From assembly GCA_910584055.1 (NCBI GenBank), contig CAJTZS010000031.1:1-47185 (forward strand): a stretch of DNA of 47,185 nt, read 5' to 3'. The DNA comes from an uncultured Muribaculaceae bacterium. Its GTDB lineage: Bacteria > Bacteroidota > Bacteroidia > Bacteroidales > Muribaculaceae. The notes beneath the pieces are model-generated. The model had not been told where the DNA came from, searched no databases, and saw only the letters and a list, made by a program, of their open reading frames with translations. The position numbers were made by a program, and so were the translations under genes. Positions 42,911 through 47,185 of the stretch are shown here, in pieces. Within the stretch, counting starts at the first letter, position 1. Each line of letters starts with the position of its first letter.

Positions 42911-43285
42911 TTATTTGAGTTCAACTTCAGCGCCGGCCTCTTCGAGTTGTTTCTTAAGACCTTCAGCCTCAGCTTTGGGAAGACCCTCCTTGATAGTGTT
43001 AGGAGCACCGTCTACCAATTCCTTAGCCTCTTTCAGACCAAGACCTGTGAGCTCTTTCACGAGCTTAACAACTGCGAGCTTGCTTGCGCCGGCAGCCTTC
43101 AGAACTACGTCGAAGTTTGTCTTCTCCTCCTCAGCGGGTGCACCGGCTGCAGGACCAGCTGCAACTGCCACAGCAGCAGCGGCGGGTTCGATACCATACT
43201 CTTCCTTGAGGATTGTAGCGAGTTCGTTAACTTCTTTTACAGAAAGGTTAACCAATTGTTCTGCAAATGCTTTCAAATCTGCCAT
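42911..43285 (-). CDS. rplL: 50S ribosomal protein L7/L12
   Basis: The 124-residue stalk protein has the N-terminal dimerisation helices, an Ala/Pro-rich flexible hinge (about 35-55) and the C-terminal domain with EEKTNFDVVLKAAGASKLAV and LKEAKELVDGAP, which binds translation factors such as EF-Tu and EF-G. Multiple copies attach to L10. It starts 38 bp after rplJ, in the normal order. Confidence 0.97.
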   Translation of the reverse strand: MADLKAFAEQLVNLSVKEVNELATILKEEYGIEPAAAAVAVAAGPAAGAPAEEEKTNFDVVLKAAGASKLAVVKLVKELTGLGLKEAKELVDGAPNTIKEGLPKAEAEGLKKQLEEAGAEVELK

Positions 43286-43323
43286 TGTAGTATTTATTTT
43301 TTATTATTTTTACGTGTGGATGA

Positions 43324-43842
43324 TTATTTGTTGGAAAGGGTTTCCAGAATGCCGTGAAGCTTGTTGGCACCGCTCTGGAGAGCGCTGATAACATTCTTGG
43401 CAGGTGACTGGAGCAAGCCGATAACGTCGCCGATAAGCTCGTTTTTGCTCTTGATATTGGCAAGGGTTTCCAACGATTCCTCGCCAACGTATACTGTCTC
43501 CTCAACGAAAGCACCCTTAAGCAAGGGAAGTGTATCGTTCTTGTCGCGGAACTTCTTGATGAGCTTTGCCGGAGCATTGCCGGTGTTGCAGAGCATCAAA
43601 GTTGTTTCGCCATGGAGAAGATCATAGAGACCGGAATAATCTACATCACTTGCTTCGAAGGCAGCCTTAAGAAGGGTGTTCTTTACACAAAGCATTTTGA
43701 TGCTGTCACCGAAACATGCACGACGGAGCGCACTTGTCTTCTCGGCGTTAAGTCCGGAGGTCTGGGTCAAATAAACGCAGCTGTGGTTTTTCAACTGGTC
43801 GCTGATGTTTGCAATTATAATAGCTTTATCTTCCTTTTTCAT
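43324..43842 (-). CDS. rplJ: 50S ribosomal protein L10
   Basis: The 172-residue protein forms the base of the ribosomal stalk, binding 23S rRNA through its N-terminal domain and L7/L12 dimers through its C-terminal helix. The N-terminal MKKEDKAIIIANISDQL and a central VKNTLLKAAFE stretch are family-like. It lies between rplA (19 bp away) and rplL. In E. coli L10 represses its own operon; the short spacer here leaves little room for a comparable leader. Confidence 0.95.
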   Translation of the reverse strand: MKKEDKAIIIANISDQLKNHSCVYLTQTSGLNAEKTSALRRACFGDSIKMLCVKNTLLKAAFEASDVDYSGLYDLLHGETTLMLCNTGNAPAKLIKKFRDKNDTLPLLKGAFVEETVYVGEESLETLANIKSKNELIGDVIGLLQSPAKNVISALQSGANKLHGILETLSNK

Positions 43843-43861
43843 TTTCGTCTTCGTTTAAAGA

Positions 43862-44557
43862 TTATTCAGCCACTGACTTGGTCTCAACTTTGATGCCGGG
43901 ACCCATTGTGCTCGAAAGATAAATGCTCTTGATATATGTACCTTTAGAGGTGGCGGGTTTCAACTTCACAAGTGTGTTGATAAACTCTTTAGCATTGTCG
44001 CGCATCTGCTCGGCTGTGAAGCTCACTTTACCGATTGAAGCGTGAACAATACCGGTTTTGTCAACCTTAAAGTCGATCTTACCCTGTTTTACCTCTTTGA
44101 CGGCTTTTGCAACATCCATGGTTACCGTACCACTCTTCGGGTTAGGCATAAGACCACGAGGACCGAGAATACGACCCAACGGACCAAGTTTACCCATTAC
44201 CGAAGGCTGTGTGATGATAACGTCAACGTCTGTCCAACCTTCTTTGATTTTCTGGAGATATTCATCGAGGCCAACATAGTCGGCACCGGCTTCCTTGGCT
44301 GCCGCTTCAGCGTCGGGACCGCACAATACGAGCACACGAACCTGTTTACCGGTACCGTGGGGAAGCGACACAACGCCGCGAACCATCTGGTCTGCCTTAC
44401 GGGGATCAACACCGAGACGAACATCAATGTCGAAGGAAGAATCGAATTTCTCGAAAGAAACTTCCTTCACCTTCTCAGCAGCCTCTGCCAAAGTGTATGC
44501 CTTCCCGGGTTCAATCTTCGATAAAGCTAACTTTTGATTTTTTGTCAGTTTTCCCAT
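43862..44557 (-). CDS. rplA: 50S ribosomal protein L1
   Basis: The 231-residue protein builds the L1 stalk, which handles exit of the deacylated tRNA. Typical features are LGVDPRKADQMVRGVVSLPHGTG, DVIITQPSVMGKLGPLGRILG, and PRGLMPNPKSGTV. It follows rplK by 14 bp. In E. coli L1 is the translational repressor of rplKA; no such site was examined in detail here. Confidence 0.97.
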   Translation of the reverse strand: MGKLTKNQKLALSKIEPGKAYTLAEAAEKVKEVSFEKFDSSFDIDVRLGVDPRKADQMVRGVVSLPHGTGKQVRVLVLCGPDAEAAAKEAGADYVGLDEYLQKIKEGWTDVDVIITQPSVMGKLGPLGRILGPRGLMPNPKSGTVTMDVAKAVKEVKQGKIDFKVDKTGIVHASIGKVSFTAEQMRDNAKEFINTLVKLKPATSKGTYIKSIYLSSTMGPGIKVETKSVAE

Positions 44558-44571
44558 TTTCTTGAAGATTA

Positions 44572-45015
44572 TTAGTTAAGTTCAGGGAATGACCCTTTGA
44601 CGGTGATACCCATGCTTCTCGCTGTGCCTGCAACCATACGCATTGCAGAATCCAAAGTAAAACAGTTCAAATCCGGCATCTTGTCTTCAGCAATTGTCTT
44701 TACCTGATCCCAGGTAATCTCGGCAACCTTCTTACGGTTAGGCTGAGCGGAACCGCTCTTCACCTTGGCAACTTCTTTGAGCTGCACTGCCACAGGAGGT
44801 GTCTTAACAATAAAGTCGAAGCTCTTGTCTGTGTAGTAAGTGATTACTACTGGAAGAACTTTACCGGCTTTATCCTGGGTGCGGGCATTGAATTGCTTGC
44901 AAAATTCCATGATGTTGATACCCTTAGAACCAAGTGCAGGTCCTACTGGTGGAGACGGATTGGCTGCGCCGCCCTTAATCTGTAATTTGATCTGTCCAGC
45001 AATTTCTTTTGCCAT
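44572..45015 (-). CDS. rplK: 50S ribosomal protein L11
   Basis: The 147-residue protein binds the GTPase-associated region of 23S rRNA. The N-terminal KLQIKGGAANPSPPVGPALG with its proline-rich turn and the C-terminal RNA-binding part ending ARSMGITVKG are diagnostic. It follows nusG by 67 bp. A weak 6-bp stem (TCCGAA/TTCGGA) lies in that gap. Confidence 0.97.
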   Translation of the reverse strand: MAKEIAGQIKLQIKGGAANPSPPVGPALGSKGINIMEFCKQFNARTQDKAGKVLPVVITYYTDKSFDFIVKTPPVAVQLKEVAKVKSGSAQPNRKKVAEITWDQVKTIAEDKMPDLNCFTLDSAMRMVAGTARSMGITVKGSFPELN

Positions 45016-45082
45016 TGTTCTACTTTTTTAAAAGTTTTGTTGTGAAATCGAATCAATCCGAAAGTGTAACATCCATTCGGAC

Positions 45083-45634
45083 TTACTCTCTTTCCACTTG
45101 CGAATTTTCCAACTCAAGATCAGTGGCGCGGCCAAATATCTTGACCTCTACCTTGATCTTCTTCCTCTCGGAGTTAACCTCCTTGATGACACCGCTGAAG
45201 CCGCTGAAAGGACCGAACGTCACCTTTACGGGTTCTCCCACAATGTAACGGTCCGTCGTCTCCTCGGCAGGTTCGCTCATCTCGTCGGCTCGTCCCAGCA
45301 TCCTCATCACTTCGCTCTCACGCAGAGACTCAGGCTTACTGCCCTTCGCACGTCCACGTAAAAAATCAATGACATTAGTAGTGTTGCGAAGCTCATACTC
45401 AACCTCCCCAGTCAAAGCTGCCTGAATAAAGACATACCCTGAATAGAGAGTGCGCTCCTTAAGCACTTTCTTGCCATTGCGAGTGGTGTAAACTTTTTCA
45501 GTTGGAATCAATACCTGTGAAACGTAATGTCCGAGATCAGTGTTTTTGATCGCTGCCTCCAACACTTCTTTGACTTTCGCTTCCTTTCCTGAGATGGCAC
45601 GCAATACGTACCATTCTTTCTTTGATTCAGCCAT
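45083..45634 (-). CDS. nusG: Transcription termination/antitermination protein NusG
   Basis: The 183-residue protein has the NGN domain (about 5-110, beginning KKEWYVLRAISGKEAKVKEV and including GYVFIQ) and a C-terminal KOW domain (about 125-180, with VGEPVKVTFGPFSGFSG). It binds RNA polymerase to reduce pausing and links it to Rho or ribosomes. It lies 21 bp after secE, as is usual in bacteria. Confidence 0.96.
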   Translation of the reverse strand: MAESKKEWYVLRAISGKEAKVKEVLEAAIKNTDLGHYVSQVLIPTEKVYTTRNGKKVLKERTLYSGYVFIQAALTGEVEYELRNTTNVIDFLRGRAKGSKPESLRESEVMRMLGRADEMSEPAEETTDRYIVGEPVKVTFGPFSGFSGVIKEVNSERKKIKVEVKIFGRATDLELENSQVERE

Positions 45635-45655
45635 TGAAATCCCTATTTGAAAAGT

Positions 45656-45847
45656 TTAAAAATTGATACTGTAAACCAACTCCATAAGAAGATTGAAGAT
45701 CTTATCTACAGCCCAAATGAAGACTGCCAGGATGATGGAAGCTATCAGCACCAGCACCGAGCTGTTGATAAGCTGTTTCTGAGTCGGCCAAGAAACCTTA
45801 TACACAAGTTCGTTATAAGATTCCTTTATATCCTTGAATAATTTCAT
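45656..45847 (-). CDS. secE: Preprotein translocase subunit SecE
   Basis: The 63-residue protein has an amphipathic N-terminal helix (KLFKDIKESYNELVYKVSWP) followed by one membrane segment (about 30-52), the minimal SecE form. It clamps SecY in the translocation channel. The open frame runs further upstream, but that part reads into the tRNA-Trp gene; the ATG at 45847 is the sensible start. It leaves only 12 nt between the tRNA 3' end and the start codon. Confidence 0.93.
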   Translation of the reverse strand: MKLFKDIKESYNELVYKVSWPTQKQLINSSVLVLIASIILAVFIWAVDKIFNLLMELVYSINF

Positions 45848-45859
45848 ATTGTTTTCTAT

Positions 45860-45935
45860 TGGCACGGGAAGAAAGACTCGAACTCTCGACACCCGGTTTT
45901 GGAGACCGGTGCTCTACCAACTGAGCTATTCCCGT
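45860..45935 (-). tRNA. trnW: tRNA-Trp (CCA anticodon)
   Basis: The minus strand folds into a complete cloverleaf. The acceptor arm ACGGGAA pairs with TTCCCGT, with discriminator G and an encoded 3' CCA. The D-arm contains AGCTCAGTTGGTAGAGC, the anticodon stem ACCGG/CCGGT presents CCA, and the T-arm has GTTCGAGTC. It lies between tuf and secE. Confidence 0.97.
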
Positions 45936-45940
45936 AGATT

Positions 45941-45966
45941 AGGGGTCTTCTATACCGAAGACCCCT
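45941..45966 (-). terminator. Hairpin between tuf and tRNA-Trp
   Basis: A perfect 10-bp stem, AGGGGTCTTC with GAAGACCCCT around a 6-nt loop. No T-run follows on the minus strand, so it may protect the tuf mRNA end or guide processing rather than stop transcription. Confidence 0.6.
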
Positions 45967-45993
45967 ATATGATGTCTTCGTTATTACGATTGA

Positions 45994-47181
45994 TTAATCG
46001 TCAACAACTGATGTGATCTGACCTGAACCGACTGTGCGACCGCCTTCACGGATAGCGAAACGGAGACCGTTGTCCATAGCTACCGGAGTGATGAGCTTAA
46101 CGTCGATTTCAACATTGTCACCAGGCATTACCATCTCAATTCCTTCGGGAAGTGTGATCTCACCTGTTACATCGAGCGTACGGATGTAGAACTGAGGACG
46201 GTATTTGTTGTGGAACGGTGTGTGACGACCACCCTCCTCTTTCTTCAGGATATAAACCTGAGCCTTGAAGTGATCGTGAGGTTTAACCTGTCCGGGATGG
46301 CAGATAACCATACCACGTTTGATTTCGTCTTTGTCGATACCACGGAGAAGGAGACCTACGTTATCACCAGCTTCACCTTCATCAAGTATCTTACGGAACA
46401 TCTCAACACCGGTTACGACAGATTTCTTGTCAGCACCAAGACCAAGGATCTGAACCTCGTCGCCAACTTTTACGCGACCAGCCTCGATACGACCTGTGGC
46501 AACTGTACCACGACCTGTGATTGAGAACACGTCCTCAACAGGCATAAGGAAGGGTTTATCAACGTCACGGGGAGGAAGTGGAATCCAGTTGTCAACAGCC
46601 TCCATAAGTTCCATAACCTTATCTTCCCACTGGGGCTCACCATTGAGTGCGCCAAGAGCAGAACCGCGGATGATAGGTGTGTTGTCGCCATCATACTCAT
46701 ACTGAGAAAGAAGGTCACGCATATCCATCTCAACGAGCTCAAGCATTTCCTCATCGTCAACCATGTCGCATTTGTTCATGAAGACAACAAGACGGGGAAC
46801 GTTCACCTGACGGGCGAGAAGGATGTGCTCGCGAGTCTGGGGCATCGGGCCGTCAGTTGCAGCAACTACGATGATAGCGCCGTCCATCTGAGCAGCACCG
46901 GTAACCATGTTCTTCACATAGTCAGCGTGTCCGGGGCAGTCTACGTGAGCGTAGTGACGGTTAGCTGTCTGATACTCCACGTGTGAAGTGTTGATTGTAA
47001 TACCACGCTCTTTCTCTTCAGGAGCGTTGTCAATTGAATCGAATGAACGAAGCTCGGAGAGACCTTTTTCTGCAAGCACCTTGGTGATCGCTGCAGTAAG
47101 AGTAGTCTTACCGTGGTCTACGTGACCGATCGTACCGATGTTAACATGCGGTTTGGTTCTTTCGAATTTTTCTTTAGCCAT
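45994..47181 (-). CDS. tuf: Elongation factor Tu
   Basis: The complete 395-residue EF-Tu delivers aminoacyl-tRNA to the ribosome. All GTPase motifs are canonical: GHVDHGKTT, the switch I stretch ERGITINTSHVEY, DCPGHADY with the catalytic His, and NKCD. Domains II and III follow, ending GRTVGSGQITSVVDD. The start codon is four bases from the window edge, so its promoter and any upstream genes cannot be seen. Its intact motifs contrast with the EF-G paralogue at 2810. Confidence 0.98.
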   Translation of the reverse strand: MAKEKFERTKPHVNIGTIGHVDHGKTTLTAAITKVLAEKGLSELRSFDSIDNAPEEKERGITINTSHVEYQTANRHYAHVDCPGHADYVKNMVTGAAQMDGAIIVVAATDGPMPQTREHILLARQVNVPRLVVFMNKCDMVDDEEMLELVEMDMRDLLSQYEYDGDNTPIIRGSALGALNGEPQWEDKVMELMEAVDNWIPLPPRDVDKPFLMPVEDVFSITGRGTVATGRIEAGRVKVGDEVQILGLGADKKSVVTGVEMFRKILDEGEAGDNVGLLLRGIDKDEIKRGMVICHPGQVKPHDHFKAQVYILKKEEGGRHTPFHNKYRPQFYIRTLDVTGEITLPEGIEMVMPGDNVEIDVKLITPVAMDNGLRFAIREGGRTVGSGQITSVVDD

Positions 47182-47185
47182 AACT

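Noticed and set aside
45016..45082. Terminator between nusG and rplK
   Set aside because: Only a 6-bp stem (TCCGAA/TTCGGA) with a long loop is visible, too weak to list as a terminator.

Overview
The window looks like a chromosome segment of a gut-type Bacteroidota, order Bacteroidales, possibly Muribaculaceae. The evidence is a SusC/SusD polysaccharide-utilisation locus with an ECF sigma/FecR pair, several promoters of the Bacteroidota form (TTTG, about 20 bp, TAnnTTTG), a second EF-G of the Bacteroides type, and RpoB and RpoC of the lengths usual in this phylum. The family-level placement is inference. No phage, insertion sequence, rRNA or CRISPR array was seen.

Layout. (1) 1-5,035, plus strand: a structured leader and hemW; a solitary YhcG/DUF1016-type PD-(D/E)xK nuclease; and an EF-G paralogue (fusA2 type) whose GTPase motifs are degenerate. 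(2) 5,041-9,225, minus strand: a compact oxalate operon, frc-oxc-AEC transporter, in the same order as E. coli frc-oxc-yfdV. Guanine deaminase diverges from it (9,322-10,707). (3) 10,708-17,176, plus strand: a DUF3127 OB-like protein with an SSB-like acidic tail, a GT3 glycogen synthase with GT35 alpha-glucan phosphorylase, and rsmG overlapping a metallo-beta-lactamase-fold hydrolase. (4) 17,217-18,290: an AT-rich two-gene AbiEii-type nucleotidyltransferase (toxin-antitoxin-like) module with its own promoter. (5) 18,372-34,473: a polysaccharide-utilisation locus with ECF sigma, FecR anti-sigma, STN-SusC, SusD, a lipoprotein endonuclease/exonuclease/phosphatase, a BACON-DUF5689 lipoprotein, GH3, a secreted metallophosphoesterase, a secreted protein with a sorting-tail-like C-terminus, and GH2. 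(6) A bidirectional terminator, then on the minus strand the core translation/transcription cluster tuf - tRNA-Trp - secE - nusG - rplK - rplA - rplJ - rplL - rpoB - rpoC (47,181 down to 34,581).

How the parts work together. The oxalate operon should convert oxalate to formate plus CO2 through a formyl-CoA/oxalyl-CoA cycle, with an AEC permease in the place held in Oxalobacter by the unrelated OxlT. The utilisation locus should sense its ligand through the STN domain of SusC, FecR and the ECF sigma factor. It combines two glycosidases (GH3, GH2) with two separate exported phosphoester hydrolases, which suggests a phosphate-bearing substrate. The glycogen pair makes and mobilises storage glucan.

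The less ordinary items are the GTPase-degenerate EF-G, the hemW leader with mutually exclusive helices, the phosphoesterase-rich utilisation locus, the AbiEii module, and a 10-bp-period GC-rich repeat present at two distant intergenic sites. No whole new system was found that I would defend as undescribed; the best candidates are given as findings.
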